A stretch of 64,000 bases of DNA from contig NZ_JARVWS010000003.1 of assembly GCF_029846275.1 (NCBI RefSeq), forward strand, positions 310,001 to 374,000, read 5' to 3'. The stretch is from Nocardioides sp. CER19. GTDB taxonomy: Bacteria > Actinomycetota > Actinomycetes > Propionibacteriales > Nocardioidaceae. This document shows positions 7,986 to 16,954 of this stretch, one piece after another (within the stretch, counting starts at the first letter, position 1; every line of letters begins with the position of its first letter). Under the pieces are notes generated by a model. The model was not told the origin of the DNA. It saw only the letters and a list, made by a program, of their open reading frames with translations, and searched no databases. The position numbers were made by a program, and so were the translations under genes.

Positions 7986-10877
7986 TCACTGACCGGCCGG
8001 GTTCGTCACCGTCAGGGTGAAGGTGTCCGTGCCGGGGAGCACCCGGCCGCCACCCGAGTAGGCGGCGGTCAGGGTGTAGGTGCCGCGCTTGTAGGACTTC
8101 TTCGCGAGCGTGACGACCGTCCGGCCGTCGACCAGCGTGCCCGTGCCGACGACCTGGTCGCCGTCGAGCACCGACACGGTGCCGGTCGGCACGACGCCGT
8201 CTGCCGTCACGGTGATCGCGACCTCCGCGGCGGCCTTGCTGAAGACGACGGTGGTGTCCGCGGCGTCGACGGTCGGCGTGTAGGAGATCTCCGGCAGGTC
8301 GACACCGATCACCTCGGGGTCGTGGTCCGAGGCGCGGAACGGGCTGTCGTCGTAGAGCAGCGTGGCGTTGTAGTTGTAGCGGCTGTACTCGTAGGCCACC
8401 GACTCCTGGGCGTTGATCTGCCACACGTCGACGCCCGTGACCCAGGCCTTGGCGGCCGGGCTGGCGAAGACGTGGTCGAGAGAGCCGTCCATGCCGTCGA
8501 AGGAGTACGTCGACTCTCCGCCGTTGAAGGCGCCGTTGAGCTCGGTGTAGCCGGCCCCCTCGAGGACCTGGATCGGGTCCTCCTGCGAGTAGGCGTTGAA
8601 GTCGCCGGTCAGGAACACCTTGTCGGTGTGGAGGTCGCCGGCGACGCCGTTCGCGAAGCCGACCAGGGCGTTGGCCTGGTCGACGCGGTCGGGGTTGGAG
8701 TTGCCCTGGCCGGTGCCGTCGTCGACGCCGGAGCCCTTCGACTTGAAGTGGTTGACGATGACCGCGAAGGCGTCGCTGTCGGGAGCGCCGGCACGCTTGA
8801 AGCCCTGCGCGAGGGGCTCGCGGGCGGAGGCGAACGGCTGGGAGCCGACGAGGACGTGCGAGGCACCGACCAGCGTCACCGCGGCGGGCTTGTAGATGAA
8901 CGCGGTCCGGATGACGTCCTGCTCGGCCAGCGACGGCAGGTCGGCCGCTGCGGGCGACGGCGCGAAGGCCCACACCTGCGAGCCGGCCTCGGCGTTGAGC
9001 GCGTCGACCAGGGTGGAGAGCGCGTAGTCGCGGTCCTTGCCGAACTTCACCGAGTTCTCGATCTCCTCGAGGGAGACGATGCTCGCGCCGAGGGTGTTGA
9101 TCGCGTGCACGATCTTGTCCTGCTGGCGCTTGAGGTTCGCGGCGTCGGCCGCGCCGCGCGGGCCGTCGCCGGCGCCGGTGGACGCGTAGCCGCACTGGTT
9201 GGTGGCGATGTTGTTGCCGGCCCGGTCGGTGTAGAACGTGCACTTGCCGCCCAGCTGGTTGACGAACTCGTCACCGGTGGTCGGGAAGTAGTTGAGCACG
9301 TTGAAGGTGGCGATCCTGATGTCTCCGCCGACCTGCTTCGGGGCCAGGTTGTCGGCCCGCGTGTCGGAGAACGACACCACGTCGTCGCCCGTGCCGGTCA
9401 CCTGGGCGAGCGGCTCGAGGGTCCACTGCGCGGGGTCCCCGGAGACCGTGCCGCTGGTCTCCTTCTTCCGGAAGTCGAGGATCACCGGCTGGTGGAAGGT
9501 GGCGGAGGCGCCGACCCGCACGGAGTGGTCGAGCGTCAGCCACGGCATCGGCGTGTTCTTGCCGGTCGTGTTGGTGAAGAAGTCACCGGAGTAGCCGTCG
9601 TCGAGGGCGATCGCCCGCGCCGCGTTGTCCGCCTTGGCCGCGGCGATCGCGGCGGCGTCCTGCGCATCGGCCACCTCGGTCGGCGTGACGAGGGGGTGGT
9701 CGCCGACGGCGAGACCGAAGGTGCCCGAGACGTTGGTGTCGTAGTTGTCGGACACGGTGAACTTCAGCGCGGTCGGGTCGACGACCTCGCTCTCGTGGGC
9801 CTCCTTCTCGGCGTCGGTGTCGAGCGCAGACCAGTCGCTCACCGCAAGCGGCGTGACCTCGCCGAGCGATGTCGGCAGCACCGCGAGGTTGTCGGTCACC
9901 GGCGTGTTGACGGAGAACTCGGTCAGGCCGTTGAACTCCTGGACCCGGCCGGTGATCCGCACGCTGTCGCCTCGGTGCACGAGGGCCGCGGCCTGCGAGC
10001 CGAAGACGAAGATGCCGTCGGAGGCACCGGGCGTGTCGGGCGTCCCCGGCGTCTGGAGGTAGAAGCCGTTGAAGGAGCCCGAGCCGGTGTAGGTGGCCGT
10101 CACGACACCCTGGGTGGTGAGGTTCTGGGTGCCGAGCGCGCCCGCGGCGCCGGCGTACGGCGAGGTGTCGGTGGTCCCCTCGATCTGGGCGATCGTGGCG
10201 TCGATCGGAGCGGTCGGCGGCGGCTCGTCCCCTCCACCGCCCGGCGTTCCGCTGTTGGTCGGCGTCGGCGCAGCAAGAGCGAAGTCGGCGGAGTTGTCGT
10301 TGGTGTCGATCCCGCCGGCCGTGCGGTTGAGCGACTGGGTGGCGGTGGCCGCCGACTTGGTGGCGGCCTTCTCGAAGCTGCTCGCGCCGGTCGCGCCCAC
10401 GAAGTCGACGAGCCCGGTCGTCGTGCTGACGTCGCCGGACGTCGCGATGACCGCGGTGCCCTGCTGCAGCGCCACCTGGCCACCGGCCGCCGCCATGTTG
10501 AAGCCGGCGGTCGCGTCGGGCGTGGGCAGCGCCGCGCCGTTGCTGCCCGCGCCGCTCATCTGGATCAGCCAGTGCCCGTGGGCGGGCACCGAGCCCGAGA
10601 GCGCGAACGGCGATCCGCCCGAGCCGCCGCTGGCCGACCGGTAGTGGACCGCGAGTCCGCTGAGGGACAGCGCCGAGGCGGTCGGGTTGTAGAGCTCGAC
10701 GAAGTCGGCGTTGTAGACGGCGCCGTTGTTGCCGCCCGCGCCGTAGACCTCGCTGATGACGAGCCCGGTGCCGCCCGGGTTGGCGTGCGCGGGCGAGGAG
10801 ACGAGGAGGGGGGTGAGGGCGGTGACGGCGAGGCCGCCGAGCGCGGCGGCGATGCCGACGCGGCGTGAGGACGACAT
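7986..10877 (-). CDS. Secreted ExeM/NucH-type multidomain endonuclease
   Basis: A 963-residue exported protein. The domains in order are: signal peptide ending SSPAHA; lamin-tail domain (about 38-155, LVISEVYGAGG and FVELYNPT); OB-fold-like segment (about 225-340); endonuclease/exonuclease/phosphatase domain (about 518-855); Ig-like repeat (about 865-960). Catalytic motifs of the phosphatase-nuclease fold are visible: IATFNVLNY, SLEEIEN, NHFKSKG, TGDFNAYS and SDHDPEV. It should hydrolyse extracellular DNA or RNA to supply nucleotides and phosphate. No sortase motif or C-terminal membrane anchor is seen, so it is probably released. It follows the 5'-nucleotidase gene on the same strand, though a strong hairpin separates them. 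Confidence 0.9.
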   Translation of the reverse strand: MSSSRRVGIAAALGGLAVTALTPLLVSSPAHANPGGTGLVISEVYGAGGNNGAVYNADFVELYNPTASALSLSGLAVHYRSASGGSGGSPFALSGSVPAHGHWLIQMSGAGSNGAALPTPDATAGFNMAAAGGQVALQQGTAVIATSGDVSTTTGLVDFVGATGASSFEKAATKSAATATQSLNRTAGGIDTNDNSADFALAAPTPTNSGTPGGGGDEPPPTAPIDATIAQIEGTTDTSPYAGAAGALGTQNLTTQGVVTATYTGSGSFNGFYLQTPGTPDTPGASDGIFVFGSQAAALVHRGDSVRITGRVQEFNGLTEFSVNTPVTDNLAVLPTSLGEVTPLAVSDWSALDTDAEKEAHESEVVDPTALKFTVSDNYDTNVSGTFGLAVGDHPLVTPTEVADAQDAAAIAAAKADNAARAIALDDGYSGDFFTNTTGKNTPMPWLTLDHSVRVGASATFHQPVILDFRKKETSGTVSGDPAQWTLEPLAQVTGTGDDVVSFSDTRADNLAPKQVGGDIRIATFNVLNYFPTTGDEFVNQLGGKCTFYTDRAGNNIATNQCGYASTGAGDGPRGAADAANLKRQQDKIVHAINTLGASIVSLEEIENSVKFGKDRDYALSTLVDALNAEAGSQVWAFAPSPAAADLPSLAEQDVIRTAFIYKPAAVTLVGASHVLVGSQPFASAREPLAQGFKRAGAPDSDAFAVIVNHFKSKGSGVDDGTGQGNSNPDRVDQANALVGFANGVAGDLHTDKVFLTGDFNAYSQEDPIQVLEGAGYTELNGAFNGGESTYSFDGMDGSLDHVFASPAAKAWVTGVDVWQINAQESVAYEYSRYNYNATLLYDDSPFRASDHDPEVIGVDLPEISYTPTVDAADTTVVFSKAAAEVAITVTADGVVPTGTVSVLDGDQVVGTGTLVDGRTVVTLAKKSYKRGTYTLTAAYSGGGRVLPGTDTFTLTVTNPAGQ

Positions 10878-10913
10878 GGGTTCTCCGAGGTTTGACGTAG
10901 TGGTCGTGGTCGG

Positions 10914-10947
10914 CCTTCGTCGGGGCCGCTGCCGGCCCCGACGAAGG
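10914..10947 (-). terminator. Strong hairpin terminator after the 5'-nucleotidase gene
   Basis: A perfect 14-bp stem, CCTTCGTCGGGGCC at 10914-10927 and its complement at 10934-10947, with a six-base loop, 11 bases past the nucleotidase stop. The nuclease start is only 36 bases further, so it may set the nuclease to nucleotidase ratio by partial read-through. Confidence 0.8.
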
Positions 10948-10958
10948 TGGTCCTGGTG

Positions 10959-12959
10959 CTACTTCTTGCTGGCGACCGGGATCGTGACGGTCGTACCGCT
11001 GGGCTGCGCGACGAGCGTGAGCACGCCGTCCTTGACCTGGGCCGGGAGGTCGAAGGACACGCTGGCCGCGCCACCCGACACCGTCGCGGTGCCGACCTTC
11101 ACCAGCGAGCCGTGCCCGCGGTCGGCCGTGATGGCCAGCGTGGTGTTGGCCGGGCTACCGGCCGACGTCAGGTCGAGCTTGCTGAGCGTGAACTCGTAGT
11201 GCTGCTTGGCGCCGACCGCTGCGGGCAGGCCCGTGGCCGCCACCTGCTGGCGGGCGAAGTCGGGCGCCAGGTGCGGGTGGCTCTGCAGGTAGGAGATCCA
11301 CAGGTCACGGTCGACGAGGCCGGTGTCGTGCGGGGTGCCCTCCGTGAACGCGCCGAAGTTGTCGCCGCCGGTGCCGAGGAAGCTGAACGTCGAGACCGTG
11401 TAGGTCGCGTCGGGGTCGAGCGGCTGGCCGTTGATCGTGACCGACGTGATGTGCGACCCGGCCGACGCGTTGGGGTCGTAGGTGACCTGGACGTTGTCCG
11501 AGAGCCCGAGCGCCAGGAACGGACGCGACGAGCCGGCGGGCTGCCACTGCTGCTCGAGCACCTTCTTCAGCGAGGAGCCCTTGAGGTCGACGAGCCAGAT
11601 GTTGTTGACGAACGGCAGCACGTTGTTGGCCTCGGCGTAGGTCACGACGCCGTCGGTGTTCGCGGGGTTCGTCGACGTGTCGCCGGCGTAGAGGAGCTCC
11701 GCGCGCAGGCCGCCGGGGTTGACGATGCCGAGGTCGGCCTTGCCGATGTCGGACGGGATGCCGTCGCGGAGCGCGTTGCCGACGAGGTCACCGAGCGTCG
11801 ACTCGCTGCCGCGGTCGTCGCGGTTGCCGGTGCCGCCGGCCGCGGGCGGCTGGGACGGGTTCGGCAGCGCCGTCGTGATGTCGCCCGTGACCGAGCCCAC
11901 CGGCTGGTTGCCGATGGCGGCCGCGTTCGCGAGCGCGGCGTCGACGGTCGTCTTGACCTGGCTGAGCACCGGGTACTTGGCGATCAGGTCGGCGTCGGGC
12001 GTGGTCACCCGGGCGACGTTCTGCTTGGTGTAGGAGAGGACGTGCTTCGTGGCCGGGTCGACCGTCAGCTGGATGTTGCCGACGTTGTCGCCGTAGTTGC
12101 CGGTCTGGAGCAGCGGCCGGGTCGGCAGGTCACCCCCGGTGACCGGGGCGTCCCAGGCGTAGACCTGGTGCGTGTGGCCCTGGAAGACGGCGTCGACCTT
12201 CGGGGAGAGGTTGAGCGCCATGTCCCGGAACTCGCCGTTCTGCAGCACCTGCTCCTCGTACGACGACCCGGCGCCCTTGATCGCGCCCGCGTGGACCGTC
12301 GCCACGAGGACGTCGGCCTCGCCGTTCGCCGGATTGCCGTCGGTCAGCTCGTCGGCGACCCGGTTGATCGCCGGGACGATCGGCCCGAAGTCGAGGTCGG
12401 CGATGCCGCCCGGGCTGACCAGCGACTTGGTCTCCTCGGTGACGGCGCCGATGACGCCGACCTTGATGCCGCCGACGTCCTTGATGAACGCCTCGGGGAG
12501 CACCGGGTTCTGGGTGCCCTTGGCGTAGACGTTGGCGCCGAGGTAGTCCCAGCTGGCGTTGGAGCCGCCGGCGATGATGCGGTCGCGCAGGTCCGCCCAG
12601 CCCTTGTCGAACTCGTGGTTGCCGACCGAGGAGGCGTCCAGGCCGAGCTCGTTGAGGACGTCGATGGTCGGCTGGTCGTTGGCGGTCGCCGACGCGAACT
12701 CGGAGGCGCCCACCAGGTCGCCGGCGCCGACGAACAGCGTGTCGGCCGCCGTGCCGCGGGCCTTCACCTGCTCCACGGTTCCCGCCCACTTGACGGTGTT
12801 GGCGTTGATCCGACCGTGGAAGTCGTTGATGCCGACCAGGTTGACGACGACCGGGTCGGCGGCGTCGGCGGCGGACGTGGTGACGATGCTCAGGCCGGCC
12901 GCGCCGAGGGCCAGACCGAGGGTGCTCGCTGCGAGGCGAGCGGGGGTACGACGGGACAT
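10959..12959 (-). CDS. Secreted 5'-nucleotidase / UDP-sugar hydrolase family phosphoesterase
   Basis: A 666-residue exported metallophosphoesterase of the UshA/5'-nucleotidase family. A signal peptide ends near SAADAAD. The dimetal site is built from INDFHGRI (about residue 41) and GNHEFDKG (about 116); the C-terminal substrate domain has LGDLVGNALRDGI and NPGGLRAELL. A further beta-rich tail of about 80 residues follows. The enzyme would release phosphate from nucleotides outside the cell, a natural partner of the neighbouring nuclease. A possible PHO box lies about 100 bases upstream. Start ATG 12959. Confidence 0.92.
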   Translation of the reverse strand: MSRRTPARLAASTLGLALGAAGLSIVTTSAADAADPVVVNLVGINDFHGRINANTVKWAGTVEQVKARGTAADTLFVGAGDLVGASEFASATANDQPTIDVLNELGLDASSVGNHEFDKGWADLRDRIIAGGSNASWDYLGANVYAKGTQNPVLPEAFIKDVGGIKVGVIGAVTEETKSLVSPGGIADLDFGPIVPAINRVADELTDGNPANGEADVLVATVHAGAIKGAGSSYEEQVLQNGEFRDMALNLSPKVDAVFQGHTHQVYAWDAPVTGGDLPTRPLLQTGNYGDNVGNIQLTVDPATKHVLSYTKQNVARVTTPDADLIAKYPVLSQVKTTVDAALANAAAIGNQPVGSVTGDITTALPNPSQPPAAGGTGNRDDRGSESTLGDLVGNALRDGIPSDIGKADLGIVNPGGLRAELLYAGDTSTNPANTDGVVTYAEANNVLPFVNNIWLVDLKGSSLKKVLEQQWQPAGSSRPFLALGLSDNVQVTYDPNASAGSHITSVTINGQPLDPDATYTVSTFSFLGTGGDNFGAFTEGTPHDTGLVDRDLWISYLQSHPHLAPDFARQQVAATGLPAAVGAKQHYEFTLSKLDLTSAGSPANTTLAITADRGHGSLVKVGTATVSGGAASVSFDLPAQVKDGVLTLVAQPSGTTVTIPVASKK

Positions 12960-13023
12960 GACGCCTCCGAGGGATGGAGCAAGAAGGCTCGTGCGTCCCG
13001 CCCGAGCCTCGTATGACTGGGCG

Positions 13024-13077
13024 ACCCTACGACGGCTCGGCGCTGCTGCGTATCCCCCAGGTGAACGAACTTTTAAC
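13024..13077 (-). promoter_or_regulatory. Candidate PHO box and -10 element upstream of the 5'-nucleotidase
   Basis: On the minus strand, 13077-13056 reads GTTAAAAGTTC then GTTCACCTGGG, two 11-base units. The second matches the Streptomyces PhoP direct-repeat consensus G(G/T)TCAYYYR(G/C) fully; the first matches weakly. A TAGGGT hexamer at 13029-13024 may be the -10. The assignment rests on one good unit plus the phosphate-scavenging function of the gene, so it is tentative. Confidence 0.35.
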
Positions 13078-13152
13078 GTGCCGACGACATTCGGCGTCGG
13101 CCCTCGGCAGGTCTTGCCGATGCCGGCTCGGGGCCCCCCGGGCTACGCGCAG

Positions 13153-13758
13153 CTAGGCGGAGCGGATCGCGTGGCGCTGCTTCCACACATTCGCGTAGAA
13201 CTCGTAGCCCGACCAGAGGGTGAGCGCCACGGCGACCGCCAGGCAGGCCTGGAAGGCGTAGAACAGGACCTCGCCCGGCACGTGGAACCAGTCGGCGAGG
13301 TCGGGGTCGCGCAGCGGGAGGCACAGCCCGGCGAGGGCGACGGCCTGGACGGTCGTCTTGATCTTGCCGAGCTGATCGGCCGCCATGACCACCTTGCTCA
13401 GGATGGACAGGCGCAGCAGCGTCACGCTCCACTCGCGCAGGAGGACGACGATGGTGACCCACCACCAGACGTCGCCCACGATCGACAGGCCGATGAACGC
13501 CATGCCGGTCATCGCCTTGTCGGCGATCGGGTCGGCGATCTTGCCGAAGTTCGTGATCAGGTTGTGCTTGCGCGCGATGTCGCCATCGATCTTGTCGGTG
13601 ATCATGGCGACGCAGAAGATGAACCACGCGAGCAGCCGCAGCCAGGCGTCCTCGCCGCCCTGGGCCAGCAGGGCCCAGCCGAAGAACGGCACCAGGACGA
13701 TCCGGAGCGTGGTCAGGACATTGGGAACGTTGAGGTTGCTGGCCTGGGTCTCGGTCAT
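13153..13758 (-). CDS. pgsA: CDP-diacylglycerol-glycerol-3-phosphate 3-phosphatidyltransferase (PgsA-type)
   Basis: A 201-residue membrane enzyme of the CDP-alcohol phosphatidyltransferase family that makes phosphatidylglycerol phosphate. The full family signature D-x2-DG-x2-AR-x8-G-x3-D-x3-D is visible from Asp55 to Asp80 (DKIDGDIARKH onward). About five to six hydrophobic segments are present. ATG 13758 is chosen because the upstream reading is a shadow of rimO. It lies 11 bases downstream of rimO on the same strand, and the rimO-pgsA-cinA-clgR order is a common actinobacterial arrangement. Confidence 0.92.
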   Translation of the reverse strand: MTETQASNLNVPNVLTTLRIVLVPFFGWALLAQGGEDAWLRLLAWFIFCVAMITDKIDGDIARKHNLITNFGKIADPIADKAMTGMAFIGLSIVGDVWWWVTIVVLLREWSVTLLRLSILSKVVMAADQLGKIKTTVQAVALAGLCLPLRDPDLADWFHVPGEVLFYAFQACLAVAVALTLWSGYEFYANVWKQRHAIRSA

Positions 13759-13769
13759 CGGTGCGGTCC

Positions 13770-15167
13770 TCACACGGCCTTCGCGACCAGGTCGACGCCG
13801 TCGGTCGCCACGACCTCGGCCCGGACGATGTCGCCGACCGTCGCGGTCGACTCCAGCAGCAGGGTGGTCCCGTCGACCTCGGGGCCCTGGTGGGCCGCCC
13901 GGCCGACCGTCCCCTCGTCGACGGTCTCGACCAGCACGTCGACGTACTCGCCGATGCGCTCCTCCGCTCGCTGCGCGTTCAGCTCCTCGACGAGCGCCTG
14001 GACGTGCTCGAAGCGGGCGCGGACCTCGTCCTCGTCGAGCTTGAGCTCGTCGGGGAAGGCGGCCGCCTCGGTGCCGTCCTCGTCCGAGTAGCCGAACACG
14101 CCGGTGACGTCGAGCCGGGCCGCGACGAGGAAGTCGCAGAGGATCTCGAGGTCCTGCTCGGTCTCGCCCGGGAAGCCGACGATGACGTTGGAGCGGACGC
14201 CGGCGGTCGGTGCCAGCGAGCGCACGGTGTCGAGGAGCCCGAGGAAGCTGTCGGGGTCGCCGAACCGTTTCATCCGCCGCAGCACCGCGTTGCTGGCGTG
14301 CTGGAAGGAGAGGTCGAAGTAGGGCGCGACGCCTGGCGTGGAGGCGATGGCCTGGACCAGCCCGGGGCGCGTCTCGGCCGGCTGCAGGTAGGAGACGCGG
14401 ACCCGCTCGATGCCGTCGACGGCCGCGAGCTCGGGCAGCAGCGCCTCGAGCAGCCGCAGGTCGCCGAGGTCCTTGCCGTACGACGTCGAGTTCTCGCTCA
14501 CCAGGAAGAGCTCCTTGACACCCTGCCGCGCGAGCCACTGCGCCTCGTGGAGGACGTCGCTCGGGCGGCGGCTGACGAAGGACCCGCGGAAGCTGGGGAT
14601 CGCGCAGAAGGTGCAGCGCCGGTCGCAGCCGCTGGCCAGCTTGAGCGGCGCCCACGGGCCGTCGTCGAGGCGGGCGCGGAGATCGTCGAAACCGGGCGTC
14701 GAGACGGCCGAGGCGTCCCGCTCCGCCGGGGAGATCGGGAGCAGCAGGCGGCGGTCCTGCGGCGTGTGCGGGTGGTGCGCCTCACCGCTGACGATCGCCC
14801 GCAGCTTGGCGGCGATGTCGGGGTAGTCGTCGAAGCCGAGCACCGCGTCGGCCTCGGGCAGGCTGTCGGCGAGCTCCTTGCCGTAGCGCTCGGCCATGCA
14901 GCCGACGGCGACGACGGCCTGGGCCTTGCCGGAGTCCTTCAGGTCGGCCGCCTCGAGCAGCGTGTCGACGGAGTCCTTCTTGGCCTGCTCGACGAATCCG
15001 CACGTGTTGACGACGACGGTGTCCGCCTCGGACGGGTCGCTCACGAGCCGGAAGCCGCCGGCGGCAAGCCGACCGGCCAGCTCCTCGGAGTCCACCTCGT
15101 TGCGGGTGCAGCCCAGGGTCACGAGGGCGACGGAGAGGTCCACGGAGTGCTGAGTGTCAGTCGTCAT
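13770..15167 (-). CDS. rimO: Ribosomal protein S12 methylthiotransferase RimO
   Basis: A 465-residue radical-SAM methylthiotransferase modifying the conserved aspartate of ribosomal protein S12. The N-terminal domain has three cluster cysteines (LGCTRNEVD at Cys20, NTCGF and VGCMAERYG). The radical-SAM motif is CDRRCTFC (about residues 180-187) and a C-terminal TRAM domain covers about 395-460. LGCTRN is characteristic of RimO rather than MiaB. It is first of a cluster with pgsA. Start ATG 15167. Confidence 0.95.
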   Translation of the reverse strand: MTTDTQHSVDLSVALVTLGCTRNEVDSEELAGRLAAGGFRLVSDPSEADTVVVNTCGFVEQAKKDSVDTLLEAADLKDSGKAQAVVAVGCMAERYGKELADSLPEADAVLGFDDYPDIAAKLRAIVSGEAHHPHTPQDRRLLLPISPAERDASAVSTPGFDDLRARLDDGPWAPLKLASGCDRRCTFCAIPSFRGSFVSRRPSDVLHEAQWLARQGVKELFLVSENSTSYGKDLGDLRLLEALLPELAAVDGIERVRVSYLQPAETRPGLVQAIASTPGVAPYFDLSFQHASNAVLRRMKRFGDPDSFLGLLDTVRSLAPTAGVRSNVIVGFPGETEQDLEILCDFLVAARLDVTGVFGYSDEDGTEAAAFPDELKLDEDEVRARFEHVQALVEELNAQRAEERIGEYVDVLVETVDEGTVGRAAHQGPEVDGTTLLLESTATVGDIVRAEVVATDGVDLVAKAV

Positions 15168-15239
15168 GATCGGGGTTCACGATAGCCGTGCGGGCCGCCG
15201 GGACGTTCATCCCAACGCCCCGCAGGCGGGTGAGCGAGC

Positions 15240-16868
15240 TCAGTCGGCGGTGTAGGTCTGCTGGGCGGCCTGACCGGTCTTGCCGACCGGCGCCGCCTTG
15301 CCGCCGTCGACGGCGACCGTCGTCGAGCCGTCGGAGGCCTGGATCCGCACGGGCGGCGAGGCCCGCAGCGTCTTCGACTCGCCGAAGGCCAGCGAGCCGG
15401 AGAAGACCACGTCGCCGCTGCCATCCCGTACGACGACCTCGGCTCCCCCGCCGGCGGCGCTGATCGTCACGGGGACGGCCGGGGCGAGCTTGCCGTAGGG
15501 GTTCGACGTACCGGCCGAGCCGCTGCCCAGGCTGGGTGCCGGCGGCGGGGTGGTGGAGGAGCCGTCCAGGACGAGCCGCGCGATCGACCAGGCCAGCACG
15601 ATCGCCATGACGGCGGCGACCAGCACCGACCAGTTCGGACCGCCCTTCATGCGGCGGATCGGGCCACCCGCACCCGTGGCCAGCTCGGACTCGAAGACGC
15701 GGCGCGGGTCGATGGGGGCGTCGGCGTAGGTGGCGTCGTAGTGCTGGAGCAGCGGCGGGGCGTCGATGCCGAGGACCCGCGCAAGGGTGCGCAGGTGCCC
15801 GCGGGCGTAGAAGTCGCCGCCACAGGGGCCGAAGTCGTCGACCTCGATGGCCTCGATGACGTGCGGACGGATCCGGGTGCGCTCGGCGAGCTGGTCGACC
15901 GAGAGGCCGATCCGGGTGCGGGCGGCCGCGAGCTCGGGGCCGATGACCGGCTCGGCGGCCGGCGTCGGGCCGAGGTCCTCGACGACGAGCGGCTCGACCG
16001 GTTCCCCCGGCTTCGCGATCGGCGTCACGCCCTCGTCGTGACCGCCGAGCCAGCCGAAGAAGGGGCGGTGCAGGTGCCCGGCCTCCGGCAGCGCGGCGTC
16101 GCCCTCGTCGTCGGTCTCGGACGGGTCCAGCTTGAGAGCGTTGGCGCCGATCGTCGAGAAGTCGCGGGTCACCTCGGCGCGGACGGCGACGGTCGGCTCG
16201 CGCAGCGGCGACGGCGTCGGGCTGGCGACGGCCGGGCGCTCGGCGGTGTCCGTGAGCGGGTCGCGGTCGACCGCGCGGGTCGGCTCGGGCGCGCTCTCGG
16301 TGTTCTCGGACATGCTCTCGGACCCGTCGTGGGCAACGGCCGCGTCCTCGACGCCCGGGTCGATCTCCACGATCGTGGTGTCGTCACCGGCGAGGTCGGC
16401 GAGCCGCGTGGACAGGTCGCGGCTGCCACCCGCGACGACGGTGGTCAGTCCGAGCGGTACGGCGAACGGGGCACCGTAGAGCCTCTGCGAGAGCGTCGCG
16501 TGGCGCCGACCGGCGGCGGGCAGCGCCGCCATCTGGGCGTCGTCGTCCTGGGGCAGCAGCACGAGCCGGCCGTCGCGCCACCAGGAGCGGCGCGGCAGGT
16601 GCTCGACCTCGTCGAGCTCCCGCCACGGGATGCCCTGCCAGACCCGGCCGAGACGGACGCGGACGCCGTGGTCGTCGGCGACCAGCAGCGGCGTGCGCGC
16701 GTCCCACGCGCTCCACAGCTGGGCGCCGGCGATCGCCAGCAGGACCAGCCCGAGCGCGAGGTCGACGACGCCGTGGTGGCGGACGAGGAAGGCCAGCGCG
16801 AGGACGCCGGCGACACCGCCGACGACCGCGGCCAGCCGCCCGTTGCGGCCGATCTGGATGTCGCTCAC
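15240..16868 (-). CDS. RodZ-like helix-turn-helix membrane protein fused to an N-terminal membrane/PH-like module
   Basis: A 542-residue protein of unusual layout. Residues 10-52 form two hydrophobic segments, followed by a compact PH-like segment (PLLVADDHGVRVRLGRVWQG and the basic WREL region, to about 150). A long acidic, Pro/Thr-rich linker runs to about 300. A RodZ-type cytoplasmic helix-turn-helix (about 308-375, LAAARTRIGLSVDQLAERTR) is followed by one transmembrane segment (about 412-435) and an exported beta-rich DUF4115-like tail. RodZ-like proteins link the cell-shape machinery to the membrane. It sits directly after ftsK, through an intervening 29-codon frame. The start is a GTG overlapping that frame's stop. 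Confidence 0.75.
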   Translation of the reverse strand: MSDIQIGRNGRLAAVVGGVAGVLALAFLVRHHGVVDLALGLVLLAIAGAQLWSAWDARTPLLVADDHGVRVRLGRVWQGIPWRELDEVEHLPRRSWWRDGRLVLLPQDDDAQMAALPAAGRRHATLSQRLYGAPFAVPLGLTTVVAGGSRDLSTRLADLAGDDTTIVEIDPGVEDAAVAHDGSESMSENTESAPEPTRAVDRDPLTDTAERPAVASPTPSPLREPTVAVRAEVTRDFSTIGANALKLDPSETDDEGDAALPEAGHLHRPFFGWLGGHDEGVTPIAKPGEPVEPLVVEDLGPTPAAEPVIGPELAAARTRIGLSVDQLAERTRIRPHVIEAIEVDDFGPCGGDFYARGHLRTLARVLGIDAPPLLQHYDATYADAPIDPRRVFESELATGAGGPIRRMKGGPNWSVLVAAVMAIVLAWSIARLVLDGSSTTPPPAPSLGSGSAGTSNPYGKLAPAVPVTISAAGGGAEVVVRDGSGDVVFSGSLAFGESKTLRASPPVRIQASDGSTTVAVDGGKAAPVGKTGQAAQQTYTAD

Positions 16869-16954
16869 AGTGCCTCCCCGTTCACTCGCAGCTCGGCCAC
16901 AGCCTCGCCTTTGAACACCAAGTACAGGCCGCAGTGGCCTCGCGCTTCGCTCAC
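16865..16954 (-). CDS. Possible 29-residue small protein stitched between ftsK and the RodZ-like gene
   Basis: A short frame starts at a GTG overlapping the ftsK stop by four bases (GTGA) and ends at a TGA overlapping the next gene's GTG, again by four bases. It encodes 29 residues with the segment [20 protein letters not shown]. No known family is recognised. The double overlap is the normal pattern of translational coupling in this genome, which argues for real translation. It could equally serve only to carry ribosomes from ftsK to the next gene. Confidence 0.4.
   Translation of the reverse strand: MSEARGHCGLYLVFKGEAVAELRVNGEAL

Noticed and set aside
7773..10868. Very long plus-strand open frame opposite the secreted nuclease
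   Set aside because: Low-complexity Arg/Gly/Val composition with no domain; it is the mirror of a high-GC gene whose minus-strand reading has a signal peptide and catalytic motifs.
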